Below, piece by piece: positions 53,620 through 63,362 of a stretch of 64,000 bases of DNA. Both the position numbers and the translations under genes were made by a program. Within the stretch, counting starts at the first letter, position 1; each line of letters opens with the position of its first letter. This DNA is from Myxococcales bacterium (GTDB taxonomy: Bacteria > Myxococcota_A > Polyangia > Polyangiales > Polyangiaceae). The stretch lies in contig JADJKB010000022.1 in the NCBI GenBank assembly GCA_016706225.1, forward strand, positions 1 through 64,000, read 5' to 3'. A model generated the notes under the pieces. It did not search any database, was not told the origin of the DNA, and saw nothing but the letters and a program-made list of their open reading frames with translations.

Positions 53620-54397
53620 CCCCAAGGCCGCCCGCCGCTTCAGTGTCGCCGTGGGTCTCGCGTTGAGCGTGCACGTCGGTCTCGCGCTTGGCTTCAGCGG
53701 AGCGAAGTCTCGAGCGAAGCCGGCGGTCCTGGTCACGGAGATCGAGCTGGCTCCACCGCCAGCGCCTCCTCCTCCGCCGAAAGTCGAGGAGCCGGAGAAG
53801 GCGACCGATGACACGAAGGCGACACAGCCGAGGCCCGCCGAAGCGGACCCGCGCCGGCGCCCGAACACCAATGCGCCGCCGCCGGGCCGCGCGGGAAATG
53901 TGCTCACAGCGAAGGCCGACACACCGGTCCCGAACGCGACAGAGCCAGTGGACTTCGTGACGGACCCGAACGGTTCGAGCTACGCCGGCGGCGTGGTCGC
54001 GAGAGGCGGTAGCGGCGACCACGGTGGGCACGGCGCGACGCCGCGGGCAGCGCCCGCCGCAGCACCCGCGCCGCGCCCCAGCCGACCCGTTTCGAAGAGC
54101 GACCTGACGCCTGCATCGGATCTGAGTCGAGGCCCCACACTGCGGAATGGCACCGACTGCGCCGGTTATTACCCGCGCTCCGCCGACGCCGACGCGGCGC
54201 TGGTGACGTTGGTCGTCGTCGTGGCGGCCGATGGCTCGATTGCGACGCTGTCGGTGGCGCAAGAGTCTCCCGGAGGTCAGGGTTTTGGCGCGGCCGCCAG
54301 AGCGTGCCTCCGCACCGGCCTCTTCGACCCAGCCATCGACAAAGCAGGGCGTCAGGTGAAGACCGGTACCAGCGTGCGCGTTCGATTCAAGCGTTGA
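53588..54397 (+). CDS. tonB: TonB-like energy transducer
   Basis: 269 residues. One N-terminal membrane helix (RRFSVAVGLALSVHVGLALGF), a Pro/Lys-rich spacer (APPPAPPPPPKVEEPEKA), and a C-terminal region YYPRSADADAALVTLVVVV ... GFGAAARACLRTGLFDPAID with the TonB-family fold VxVRFKR end. Two Cys (DCAGYY and RACLRT) may form a disulfide. Overlaps exbD by 32 bases. Likely spans the periplasm to reach the divergent receptor. Confidence 0.9.
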   Translation: MKDGLEMSRADPKAARRFSVAVGLALSVHVGLALGFSGAKSRAKPAVLVTEIELAPPPAPPPPPKVEEPEKATDDTKATQPRPAEADPRRRPNTNAPPPGRAGNVLTAKADTPVPNATEPVDFVTDPNGSSYAGGVVARGGSGDHGGHGATPRAAPAAAPAPRPSRPVSKSDLTPASDLSRGPTLRNGTDCAGYYPRSADADAALVTLVVVVAADGSIATLSVAQESPGGQGFGAAARACLRTGLFDPAIDKAGRQVKTGTSVRVRFKR

Positions 54398-54455
54398 GCG
54401 ACGCGATGATGGCAGTCCGCGCGCGGGCGAGTATCATCGCGTCCCTCGCGCGCAC

Positions 54456-56036
54456 ATGGTCAAGCCGTCTGATTCTCCGTCGCTGTGGAACCGAGTGTTC
54501 GGCCAGAGTGCGCCATCCTCGACTGATCCGCGCGAGTTTCAGCAGGAACGTGTCGCGCTCTTCGTGAAGTCGCTGCTCGTGCTCCTCAGCAGCTTCTACG
54601 TGATCGACGCGCTGGGGGTCACGTTCAGGAACGGCCCGCGCGGTGTGCTCGAGCCCGGCCTGATCATCCACCTCGTGCTGGTCCTAGGGCTGTTCGCTGC
54701 CTGGCTCTTCGTCCGCCAAGGCGAGCGCTCGCTGATGATGCTCTCGGTCACCGACGTTGCGTGCACCCTGGGGCTGTGCCTGATGGTGGTCGGGTTGCTC
54801 GCAACACTCCCGCCCTCGATGAACCTCCCAGGCCCTACGCTGAGCGTGGCCTTCGCCGTCGTGGCTCGCGCAGCGATCGTGCCGAGCACCGGCCAGAAGA
54901 CGTTGCTGGTCGGGATCGTAGCCTCCTTGCTCGTGACGTTGGGCTACTGGCGCCGCGGGCCCGAGAGCCAGCCCGAGCCCGCGTTCGTGTTCCTGTGGAC
55001 GTTCGCCTTTGCCGTCGCCTCGGCCGTGGTGTCGCGGGTGATCTACGGCCTGCAGCGGCAGGTGCTCGAGGCCCGTCAGCTGGGACAGTACACGCTCGAA
55101 GACAGGCTGGGCGAGGGAGGCATGGGCGCGGTGTACCGGGCGCACCACGCGATGTTGCGTCGCGACACCGCAGTGAAGCTCCTGCACCCGGAGCGCGCGG
55201 GGACCGAGAACCTGATGCGTTTCGAGCGCGAAGTACGCCAGACGGCGCGCCTGAGCCACCCGAACACCGTCACGATCTTCGACTACGGTCGCACGCCCGA
55301 CGGCACGTTCTACTACGCCATGGAGCTCCTCGATGGGGCGGACCTGGCGGAGGTCGTCGAGGCGACGGGGCCCATGCCGGCCGAGCGTGTCGTGCATGTG
55401 CTCGCGTGTGTCGCTGGGGCGCTCGCGGAGGCGCATGGTGTCGGGCTGATCCACCGGGACATCAAGCCGGCCAACATCATCCTGTGCCAGCAGGGCGGCG
55501 TGCCCGACGTGCCCAAAGTCGTTGACTTCGGCCTGGTCAAAGAGCTCGAAGCCGACGGCGGAGTGCTCCAGACGAAGGCGGATTCAATCCTCGGCACGCC
55601 GCTCTACATGTCGCCGGAGTCGATTCGCGCGCCGGACAGCGTCGACGGTCGCAGCGACATCTACGCCCTTGGGGCGGTGGGCTACTACCTCTTGGCGGGT
55701 CAACATGTCTTCTCAGGTTCGGCCATTGTCGAGGTGTGCCTGAAGCACCTGGAAGCTGTGCCGGTTCCGCCATCGGAACGCCTGGGAATGCCCGTTCCGA
55801 GTTTGCTCGAGCAGCTGGTGCTCGATTGCCTCGCGAAGGACCGCGAGCAGCGGCCGCAAACGGCAGCCGAGCTGCAGGAGCGCCTGCGGAACGTCGGAGT
55901 GGGTGCCTGGAGTGCGAGCGACGCTCACGCTTGGTGGACCGCTCACGGGGAGCTGGTGCGGTCCAGCCGCGCCGCGGCTCAGCCGGTGAGCGGGAGCGAT
56001 CGCACGTTGGCCGTGGACCACGAGCGACGGACCTGA
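54456..56036 (+). CDS. membrane Ser/Thr protein kinase, kinase domain C-terminal
   Basis: 526 residues. Residues about 35-200 hold around six hydrophobic helices; the kinase domain follows from about 212: YTLEDRLGEGGMGAVYRAHH (Gly loop), TAVKLLHPE (Lys), LIHRDIKPANIILC (catalytic Asp), KVVDFGLVKEL (DFG), GTPLYMSPESI, SDIYALGAVGYYLL and a C-lobe to about 490. The layout is the reverse of PknB, with the membrane part first, so sensing would be through the N-terminal bundle. 58 bases after tonB on the same strand, perhaps independent. Confidence 0.92.
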   Translation: MVKPSDSPSLWNRVFGQSAPSSTDPREFQQERVALFVKSLLVLLSSFYVIDALGVTFRNGPRGVLEPGLIIHLVLVLGLFAAWLFVRQGERSLMMLSVTDVACTLGLCLMVVGLLATLPPSMNLPGPTLSVAFAVVARAAIVPSTGQKTLLVGIVASLLVTLGYWRRGPESQPEPAFVFLWTFAFAVASAVVSRVIYGLQRQVLEARQLGQYTLEDRLGEGGMGAVYRAHHAMLRRDTAVKLLHPERAGTENLMRFEREVRQTARLSHPNTVTIFDYGRTPDGTFYYAMELLDGADLAEVVEATGPMPAERVVHVLACVAGALAEAHGVGLIHRDIKPANIILCQQGGVPDVPKVVDFGLVKELEADGGVLQTKADSILGTPLYMSPESIRAPDSVDGRSDIYALGAVGYYLLAGQHVFSGSAIVEVCLKHLEAVPVPPSERLGMPVPSLLEQLVLDCLAKDREQRPQTAAELQERLRNVGVGAWSASDAHAWWTAHGELVRSSRAAAQPVSGSDRTLAVDHERRT

Positions 56037-56063
56037 AGGCCCCACGGCCAGGGCGCGACGCGC

Positions 56064-57185
56064 TCAGAACGCTTCGCCAAGGGCGATGTAGAAGTTCACG
56101 TCGCCCGACGAGGTGCCCGCAACGTCGAAGCGCAGGTTCACGCGGTCGGCGTCGTTGAGGGAGAAGCGCACGCCGGTTCCGCCGGCCAGCTTCAGATCCT
56201 CGAAGCGAAACCCGTCGAGCTCGTGGGCCACGTCGCCAGCGCCGACGAAAGCCGCGCCGCCGAAGCGCCAGAAGAGCGGAAGCCTATACTCGATCTGCGC
56301 CGCGAGCATGTGAAGATCGCGATAGCGACCCTCGAAGTAGCCTCGCATCAAGTTCGCGCCGCCCAAGGTGGCCATCGCTTGAAACGGCACCCTGCCCAGG
56401 TTTGCTTCGCCGTAGAGCTGCGCGGCGAGCACGTGCGCGCCCCCGAGTGGAATGAACTGACGCAGGTCGAGCTCGTACTTGGAAACGTCGAACTGACTGC
56501 CCCAGGGTTCGGCGAAGTAGGCAGCGGAAAGGGAGTAGACCGCGCCGCTCCGGGCTGCGAAGTCGTTGTCCCGATTGTCCCAGCGGAGCACCGGGCCGAT
56601 TCCGACGAGTCGCCCGCCATCACTGCCGAGCACGCGATCTCGATCCAGATCTCCGCCCGATTGTTTCTCCGTGATCTTGCTCGTGAACACTCCGGCTTGA
56701 CCGCCAGTCCGGAAGCTACCGACGAGCCGACGCGTCAAGGCCCCACGGATTACGAACCCCGTGTCCGTGTAGTCTTCGGCGCTACCCGCCGGCGTGGCGT
56801 TGCCCACCGGGTAGAACGTGTTGGGGAAGAGCGAGGCGTTCAGGTCACCCTCCGCGTGCCAGGCTTCTGCATCCCAATAGACACTCGGAGACGCCGAAAC
56901 GAAGAACTGGTTCTCGAAAGTGTAGGCGCTCACGAACGCGATGGCGGACTTGCGCGCCTTCGGCCCGGTCGGCGCCGGGTGCCCGTCGACGTCGAAGGTG
57001 TAGACCAGCCCGGCACCGAGCATCGCGCTCGTCTCGGGACTGTACGCGATGATGGGAAAGAAGCTCCAAGGCGACTCTGTCACCTCTGGAGCTCCACCGG
57101 ACTCGCTGCCGGAGTCGCCCGCCGCGGCTCGGGTGAACACCGCCACCACGAGCCCTGCGCAGATCGCTGCCGTCCTGCCTCGCAT
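56064..57185 (-). CDS. BamA/TamA-like outer-membrane barrel protein
   Basis: 373 residues. Signal MRGRTAAICAGLVVAVFTRAAAGDS. The rest is a surface-antigen (D15) type barrel: FFPIIAYSPETSAMLGAGLVY, RLVGIGPVLRWDNRDNDFAARSGAVYSL, GGANLMRGYFEGRYRDLHML (the RGY/F-x-R loop that plugs BamA barrels), and a C-terminal strand ending YIALGEAF with a terminal Phe. No POTRA domains, so it is a barrel-only relative, also known from lipid or surface export proteins. Exact role unknown. Confidence 0.88.
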   Translation of the reverse strand: MRGRTAAICAGLVVAVFTRAAAGDSGSESGGAPEVTESPWSFFPIIAYSPETSAMLGAGLVYTFDVDGHPAPTGPKARKSAIAFVSAYTFENQFFVSASPSVYWDAEAWHAEGDLNASLFPNTFYPVGNATPAGSAEDYTDTGFVIRGALTRRLVGSFRTGGQAGVFTSKITEKQSGGDLDRDRVLGSDGGRLVGIGPVLRWDNRDNDFAARSGAVYSLSAAYFAEPWGSQFDVSKYELDLRQFIPLGGAHVLAAQLYGEANLGRVPFQAMATLGGANLMRGYFEGRYRDLHMLAAQIEYRLPLFWRFGGAAFVGAGDVAHELDGFRFEDLKLAGGTGVRFSLNDADRVNLRFDVAGTSSGDVNFYIALGEAF

Positions 57186-57193
57186 CTGCCCGC

Positions 57194-57577
57194 TCAGTGC
57201 GTAGCAGCGATGGGACGGGACTGAAACCTCCCGCCCGCTGGAGCCGACTCAGCGGCAGCGGTGGTCTTCGGTTTTGTGCCCGCGGCGCACTTCACATCGA
57301 CAGTCTGCGGGTTGTACAGGCCGATGCTGACTACATCGAGCAGTCCGTTTCCGAACGAGGTGTGGGTCTTGATCTCGGCCCAGCCTTCGGGACAGATCTT
57401 GGCGAGTTGATAGGGGCCGCTCGCCTCTGCCGTTCCACCAACGAAGCCGTGATGCCAGCGCTGGTCGCCCTCGATGGGTGCCTCGCCGACGGCTTTGCCG
57501 TTGTGGATCGTCGTGGAGTAACAGCCACTCGTGGCGAGTGCGATGGTGGTCATCAGCAGACATGCGATGCGTTTCAT
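57194..57577 (-). CDS. Bor-like lipoprotein, copy 1
   Basis: 127 residues. MKRIACLLMTTIALATSGC lipobox (Cys19), followed by YSTTIHNGKAV, WHHGFVGGTAEASGPYQLAK, CPEGWAEIKTHTSFGNGLLD and VVSIGLYNPQTVDVKCA. This matches the plan of phage lambda Bor (lipoprotein, HHxFVSG, Cys pair, NGLL, LGIYxPxxxxVxC), linked in lambdoid phages to serum resistance. Starts with ATG overlapping the stop of copy 2 (ATGA). No phage genes are near, so it looks like a resident surface lipoprotein. Confidence 0.85.
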   Translation of the reverse strand: MKRIACLLMTTIALATSGCYSTTIHNGKAVGEAPIEGDQRWHHGFVGGTAEASGPYQLAKICPEGWAEIKTHTSFGNGLLDVVSIGLYNPQTVDVKCAAGTKPKTTAAAESAPAGGRFQSRPIAATH

Positions 57578-57948
57578 TGTTTGGCCTCTTCTCGGTTGGA
57601 TTCGCCGGCGTGCGCAATCTGGTCGGGCGCGCACGTCACGTACACCTTGCGCGGCGCGTAGATGCCGAGCGTCACGACGGTGAGCGCGGTCGTCCCGACG
57701 TTGCCGCCGGTTCGCGTCGCGGCCGTTCCGTTCGGACACCAATCGCGGGTGTCGTATTCTTTGTCCCCGACCAAGCCGAACACGTAGTGGTTGGACCACT
57801 CCTCGTGCGTCGGCGCTCGCTTCGCAGCCGACGGGTCCTCGACGAAGGTCGCTTTGTAGCAGCCAGAGGTCAGCGCCAGGGTCGCGAGGACCGTCGCTAG
57901 TCCGACGAGCGATTGCCACTTCGATTCGTGGTGTCGTTGTTGTGTCAC
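57574..57948 (-). CDS. Bor-like lipoprotein, copy 2
   Basis: 124 residues from GTG. Signal VGLATVLATLALTSGC; then YKATFVEDPSAAKRAP, EWSNHYVFGLVGDKEYDTRD, WCPNGTAATRTGGNVGTTAL and TVVTLGIYAPRKVYVTCAPD. Same Bor plan as the following gene, but with low sequence identity, so the duplication is old. The GTG is chosen because it gives a normal length n-region; the upstream part is not signal-like. First gene of the pair. Confidence 0.82.
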   Translation of the reverse strand: MTQQRHHESKWQSLVGLATVLATLALTSGCYKATFVEDPSAAKRAPTHEEWSNHYVFGLVGDKEYDTRDWCPNGTAATRTGGNVGTTALTVVTLGIYAPRKVYVTCAPDQIAHAGESNREEAKQ

Positions 57949-58164
57949 GCTGTTTCCGCCTTTCGGTGGGGAGCGTTTACAAGGTCCGTGCCACTCGGCT
58001 GGACCGCGAATGGGCGCAGATCCTTGCGCAGCCTGTCCAAAACATCCGCGCTCGGCGGACACGTGACCGGACAGGTGACTCGGAAGCGGACGATCGGGGC
58101 CGCGCGGTTCGAAGGCAGCTTCACTGTCGGCGTGACGAGCTGAGCGCTCAGCGCCGAGCGTGCG

Positions 58165-58413
58165 CTACGAACTGATCGAGGTGGACCCTTGCACGTGCCG
58201 GCAGAGCTCTGCGGCGTTGACCGTGAAGGTCTCGGTCTTGCCGCAGTGCGTGCAGATCAAGAGAGTCATCGTCCAGCGAGCGCCGCCGGTCGCCTTCTGG
58301 GACGCGCGAACTCCGAAGGTGGTCGTGGGCTGCCAGAACTCGAGCTGAAGATTTGGCACCAGGTGAAACGACTGCCCACCACAGTGGGCGCAGGGTTTTG
58401 GGGTGAAGGTCAT
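58165..58413 (-). CDS. small zinc-ribbon protein
   Basis: 82 residues from the ATG just before the first knuckle: MTFTPKPCAHCGGQSFHLVP ... TLLICTHCGKTETFTVNAAE. Two CxxC knuckles about 45 residues apart form one zinc ribbon. Function unknown; proteins like this often assist transcription or act alone. Antisense starts further upstream are rejected because they add a Ser/Arg-rich stretch without pattern. Weak ribosome binding site. Confidence 0.65.
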   Translation of the reverse strand: MTFTPKPCAHCGGQSFHLVPNLQLEFWQPTTTFGVRASQKATGGARWTMTLLICTHCGKTETFTVNAAELCRHVQGSTSISS

Positions 58414-58474
58414 GGGAGGATGCGCATCATGCGGCGGAAGGCGAGCCGCGACAATCCGCCCACGCTGGGTTGAG

Positions 58475-59176
58475 CTACTGGCAGACCGTTGCGCTGCAAA
58501 CACCCGAACAACACTGACTGTTGTTGGCGCAAGCCGAGCCCGAAACTTTGCAGCACTGCTTCGTGGTCACTGAGCACGCATACGTCGGGCCGCAACACTC
58601 GAAGTCCTGGGTGCAGGGGGTGAGGCTGGTGCCACAGCATTTGCTCATCAGGCAGAGCAGCTGACCGCAGCACGCTTCGACCGCGCTACAGGTCGCGCCG
58701 GCAAACTTGCACGCGGTGGTGCCGCCCGTGCCCCCGCCGCTCGGCGTCGTGCCGCCCGTGCCACCGGTGACGCTGCCGCCCGTGCCACCGGTGACGCTGC
58801 CGCCCGTGCCACCGGTGACGCTGCCGCCCGTGCCACCGGTGACGCTGCCGCCCGTGCCACCGCCGGTCGGCATCGCGCCCCCGGTGCCGCCGGTGAGAGT
58901 GCCGCCGGTGCCGCCGCCGCTGGGCGTCGTGCCGCCGCTTCCGCCGGTCGGGCCAGTTCCACCGGTTGCGACAGAGCCGCCGGAGCCAGCCCCGCCACTC
59001 GTCCCACCCCAGGCACCCAGACCGCTGGCAATTCCCGCTACGCCACCGCCACCGGGCGCGCCATCGAGCTTGCCGCCGTCCAGATCTTCGCCTGCATAAA
59101 ACTCGTCACGCTCCGGCGCGAGTAGGCTGCACCCACCGACGAGCAACGGAACGACGAGCGACCAGCGTTTCATCAA
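58475..59176 (-). CDS. Gly-repeat, knottin-like Cys-rich lipoprotein
   Basis: 233 residues. MMKRWSLVVPLLVGGC signal (Cys16). Residues about 40-155 are Gly/Thr/Ser repeats, including four tandem copies of GGTGGSVT. The last 78 residues carry 17 Cys in units like CSAVEACCGQLLCLMSKCC and CTQDFECCGPTYACS, a CC-containing knot pattern. ATG overlaps the stop of the upstream gene. Third gene of an operon headed by a protein kinase; probably surface exposed. Confidence 0.85.
   Translation of the reverse strand: MMKRWSLVVPLLVGGCSLLAPERDEFYAGEDLDGGKLDGAPGGGGVAGIASGLGAWGGTSGGAGSGGSVATGGTGPTGGSGGTTPSGGGTGGTLTGGTGGAMPTGGGTGGSVTGGTGGSVTGGTGGSVTGGTGGSVTGGTGGTTPSGGGTGGTTACKFAGATCSAVEACCGQLLCLMSKCCGTSLTPCTQDFECCGPTYACSVTTKQCCKVSGSACANNSQCCSGVCSATVCQ
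58751..58860. repeat. 24-bp tandem repeat, four copies
   Basis: Unit GCCGCCCGTGCCACCGGTGACGCT repeated in frame within the Gly-repeat lipoprotein, encoding GGTGGSVT on the reverse strand. Prone to copy-number change by slippage without frame loss. Confidence 0.8.
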
Positions 59177-59940
59177 AAACGCCCCCCAACGTGAAACAAG
59201 GTTGGACGTCCCGTGTCCTTGCCGGAAGTTTTCCCGGTCGGAAGTGTCAGGTAGGCGCCGATCCCCGCGGCCAGCCCGATGCCCAACGATAGGTCGGCGA
59301 AGAGGTAACGCCGCTGCATGTCATCGTAGAGCGAGCCGTCCCGACAACGAGGTTTGCAATCGTTCAACTCGTTTTGTTTCGCCTTGCCTGCCAGCGCGAA
59401 GCCGACGAATCCCGCCAGCCCGGCAATCGCCACGCCACCAAGCACATACGGCAACACGCCGCCGGAGCGGCGAACCTCTTGTGAAGGGTCGTGCTGCGCC
59501 GACGGCAGCTCGAGCTCCAGCTCGCGGTGCTCGCCGCGTTGCAAAGTCATACGACGCTCGTCCGTTGCGCCATCCGAGGAACTGACGCGAAGGACGTGAT
59601 CCCCGGCCTTCACGCGCACGGCGTCTCCACCCTTCATCTCGTCTCCATCAAGGGTCAAGCGGACGTCTGCAAGCGGCTCTCCGCCTCGGAGCACTCGAAC
59701 CGAGAGGGACGGGAGGTTCGCCTCCAACACCGCCAACCGCTCCGCGCAGTCCCTGCGCACGAGGTCGGGGCAGCTCGCGGCGGCGCAGATGCGGTAGCGG
59801 TCAGCCGCCATGGAGAATTGCTTCTCCAGCTCGGCCTTCTGCCCGCCTTCGTGGGCGCCAAGGCATCGATCGACGGGTTCGGCGCGGACCGGTGCGCCCC
59901 AGATGAGGATGACGAGAAGGCCGCTCGGCCAAACCTTCAC
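59173..59940 (-). CDS. PEGA-like domain membrane protein
   Basis: 255 residues from a GTG overlapping the kinase stop (GTGA); [20 protein letters not shown] is a signal. Residues about 25-80 carry helical Cys pairs (CAAASCPDLVRRDCAER). LSVRVLRGGEPLADVRLTLD ... VKAGDHVLRVSS is a PEGA-like beta domain. Two membrane helices follow (YVLGGVAIAGLAGFVGFALA and DLSLGIGLAAGIGAYLTL). Such proteins commonly sit beside Ser/Thr kinases in myxobacteria. Likely acts with the upstream kinase. Confidence 0.82.
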   Translation of the reverse strand: MKVWPSGLLVILIWGAPVRAEPVDRCLGAHEGGQKAELEKQFSMAADRYRICAAASCPDLVRRDCAERLAVLEANLPSLSVRVLRGGEPLADVRLTLDGDEMKGGDAVRVKAGDHVLRVSSSDGATDERRMTLQRGEHRELELELPSAQHDPSQEVRRSGGVLPYVLGGVAIAGLAGFVGFALAGKAKQNELNDCKPRCRDGSLYDDMQRRYLFADLSLGIGLAAGIGAYLTLPTGKTSGKDTGRPTLFHVGGRF

Positions 59941-61526
59941 TTCAAGCACTCCCGCTTGAAGCGCACGATACCGTCAGCGCCTTTCACGTAGGGAGGATCG
60001 CAGTTTGGCGGAGGTTTGACAGCCGCTTTCACCGGCAGGCGCAATGGCGCTGCTTTGTCGGCCACCGGGGCCGCCCGCGCAGTCGGGACCTCCGAGGGCC
60101 GCGCCTTCGCGGGCTCGGGCTCGACGGGATGGGCGAGCGGCACCCGGCGGGTCCAGCCCAGGCTTCGCACGAGCGTCTGAGGCTCCGGTTCGGGAGCTCT
60201 GGTTGCGACGAACCCCGCAAGGGCGCCCGCGAAAGCGACTGCACCGAGCGCCACGCCGAGCAGCGCGGCACGCCGCGGCCGCTCCTTCTTGGGAGTCATG
60301 TCCCAGGACGCGGCAGCGGTGATCTGGGAATCCGTGGCTGGCGCGGGAGCAACGTCCGTCGGAGGGCTCGAGACGGGAGGGAAGGGCGACTGAGCGAGTG
60401 GCGTCGTGAGTGTGTCGTCGGCACCACTCAGCGGAGCGCTCGGGCGGCTCGTTTCCAGCGGAGGCCCATCGAGCAGGCTCGTCGCCGAGTGATTGGCCGA
60501 AGGATCGAGAGCCCGCGCGAGCGACACCGGATCGGCGACGCGCACGTGCTCGTCGGCCTGAGCGTCTCGGAGCATGCGAGTCCGCTCGCTCAGCGAGGTG
60601 TGCGCGATGGCCTCGACCCACTCCCCAATCACCCGCTGCGGCGCTGGCTGCACCACGCCTTCGAGCGCCATGACCATTTCACGACAGCTCGCGAAGCGAG
60701 CCTCCGCGCTCGGCGCGAGGGCGCGCAATACGATCGCGTCGAGCTCGGCGCTCACCTCGGGGTTCTCACTGCTCGGCGCCGAGACCTCGTGCGACTTGAT
60801 CAGCCGCGCCACGTCGAGCGGGTGGTCTGCGTGGAACAGACGACGGCCCACTAGTGTCTCCCAGAGCACGGCCCCTGCAGCAAACACGTCGACGCGCCGG
60901 TCGACCGGACCGGACGCCAGCTGTTCTGGCGCCATGTACGCGATCTTGCCCTTGAGCTGGCCCACTTCCGTCTCTTGGATGCGCCTCGCGGCCTTGGCCA
61001 CGCCGAAGTCGGCGACGCGCGCGATCCCATCCACACCCACGAGCACATTTTGGGGTGAGACGTCGCGATGCACGATGCCGAGAGACTCTCCAGCATCACT
61101 CTTGGCTTCGTGGGCCGCGTGCAGTCCGTGCAGCATGCTCATCACGATGCCAAGAGCGATGGGTAGGGGCATGCACTCCCCACGCTGACTCGCGCCTCGC
61201 AACAAGTGAGCGAGGGACTCCCCCTCGACGTAGTCCATGATCAGGAACAGCTCGCCGCTGGCGCTGACGACGTCCAAGGTGGAAACCACGTTTGGATGGC
61301 GGATCTTGGCGGCGAGCCTCGCCTCGTCCAGGAACATCGCGAGAAATCCGGGGTCCTTGGCGAACTGCCGGTGCAGGCGCTTGATGGCCACCGTACGCGA
61401 AAAACCGACCGGCCCCACCAGGCGTCCAAGGTGAACCGTGGCCATGCCGCCCGAGGCGATCCGACGATACAACGTGTAGCGCCCAATCTGGGCGCCGGGC
61501 ACGACTTGCCCTGCGTCCTCGCTCAC
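59937..61526 (-). CDS. Ser/Thr protein kinase with C-terminal membrane anchor
   Basis: 529 residues from GTG. Kinase domain: [20 protein letters not shown] (Gly loop), VAIKRLH (Lys), [15 protein letters not shown] (catalytic Asp), VADFGVAKA (DFG), [23 protein letters not shown] Ser/Pro-rich spacer, one membrane helix ([21 protein letters not shown]) and a short outside part with a Cys pair (NCDPP ... ECLK). Divergent from the FHA activator 66 bases away; FHA domains bind phospho-Thr, so the activator is a likely target. First gene of the operon with the PEGA-like and Cys-knot proteins. Confidence 0.92.
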   Translation of the reverse strand: MSEDAGQVVPGAQIGRYTLYRRIASGGMATVHLGRLVGPVGFSRTVAIKRLHRQFAKDPGFLAMFLDEARLAAKIRHPNVVSTLDVVSASGELFLIMDYVEGESLAHLLRGASQRGECMPLPIALGIVMSMLHGLHAAHEAKSDAGESLGIVHRDVSPQNVLVGVDGIARVADFGVAKAARRIQETEVGQLKGKIAYMAPEQLASGPVDRRVDVFAAGAVLWETLVGRRLFHADHPLDVARLIKSHEVSAPSSENPEVSAELDAIVLRALAPSAEARFASCREMVMALEGVVQPAPQRVIGEWVEAIAHTSLSERTRMLRDAQADEHVRVADPVSLARALDPSANHSATSLLDGPPLETSRPSAPLSGADDTLTTPLAQSPFPPVSSPPTDVAPAPATDSQITAAASWDMTPKKERPRRAALLGVALGAVAFAGALAGFVATRAPEPEPQTLVRSLGWTRRVPLAHPVEPEPAKARPSEVPTARAAPVADKAAPLRLPVKAAVKPPPNCDPPYVKGADGIVRFKRECLK

Positions 61527-61592
61527 CGCGACATGATACCATGCGAGCTTGCGCGGGAAGTTCAGCGCGCCCTGCGCGGCCGGGCGTCCAGC

Positions 61593-62945
<1,353 letters not shown>

Positions 62946-63362
62946 CCCATCACAGCCCCCACCACTGCCCCCTGAACCCGAACGAGCGCCATCTTCACCG
63001 CCACACGCCGGGACTCCCAGCAGTGCGAGACAAGCGCCGAAGGCCAGCCCCCGCAGCCGGGAGCACCCTGCGACGTCTGCGCGGTACCCGGCGAGTGCAG
63101 CTACGACACCTGCTCCGCGATCGGCAAGCTGACGAAGGCGAGCTGCGTGAACGGCAGCTGGTCCGTGAGTGGCGCGCCGTGTCTGGTCGATGCTGGAACG
63201 GACTGAGGCCGGCGGCGCCGCGTGCGTGCTCGCCGGGTGCTCGCCCGTGCTCGCGGCGGACCCAGCCCCGTCACGATGTTGCCCCGAGGTGTTGCCCATC
63301 CCGCGTCAGCTGTTGGCTGAGGCCGCTGCATGTACGGCCGCGGGCGAGGCGCTCCTGACCCA
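62946..63362 (+). pseudogene. gene fragments: lipoprotein C-terminus and partial copy of the FHA activator
   Basis: Bases about 63025-63206 encode QQCETSAEGQPPQPGAPCDV and CAVPGECSYDTCSAIG to a stop at 63204-63206, the Cys-rich end of a lipoprotein with no start. Bases about 63285-63342 match 62538-62594 of the activator gene at roughly 85 percent, and 63343-63370 match the end of that gene and the bases after its stop (62929-62957). This is a diverged copy with about 340 bases missing. Neither piece can make a functional protein. Confidence 0.6.

Noticed and set aside
58751..58860. 24-bp repeat considered as CRISPR
   Set aside because: Copies are directly adjacent with no spacers and encode an in-frame Gly/Thr/Ser repeat.
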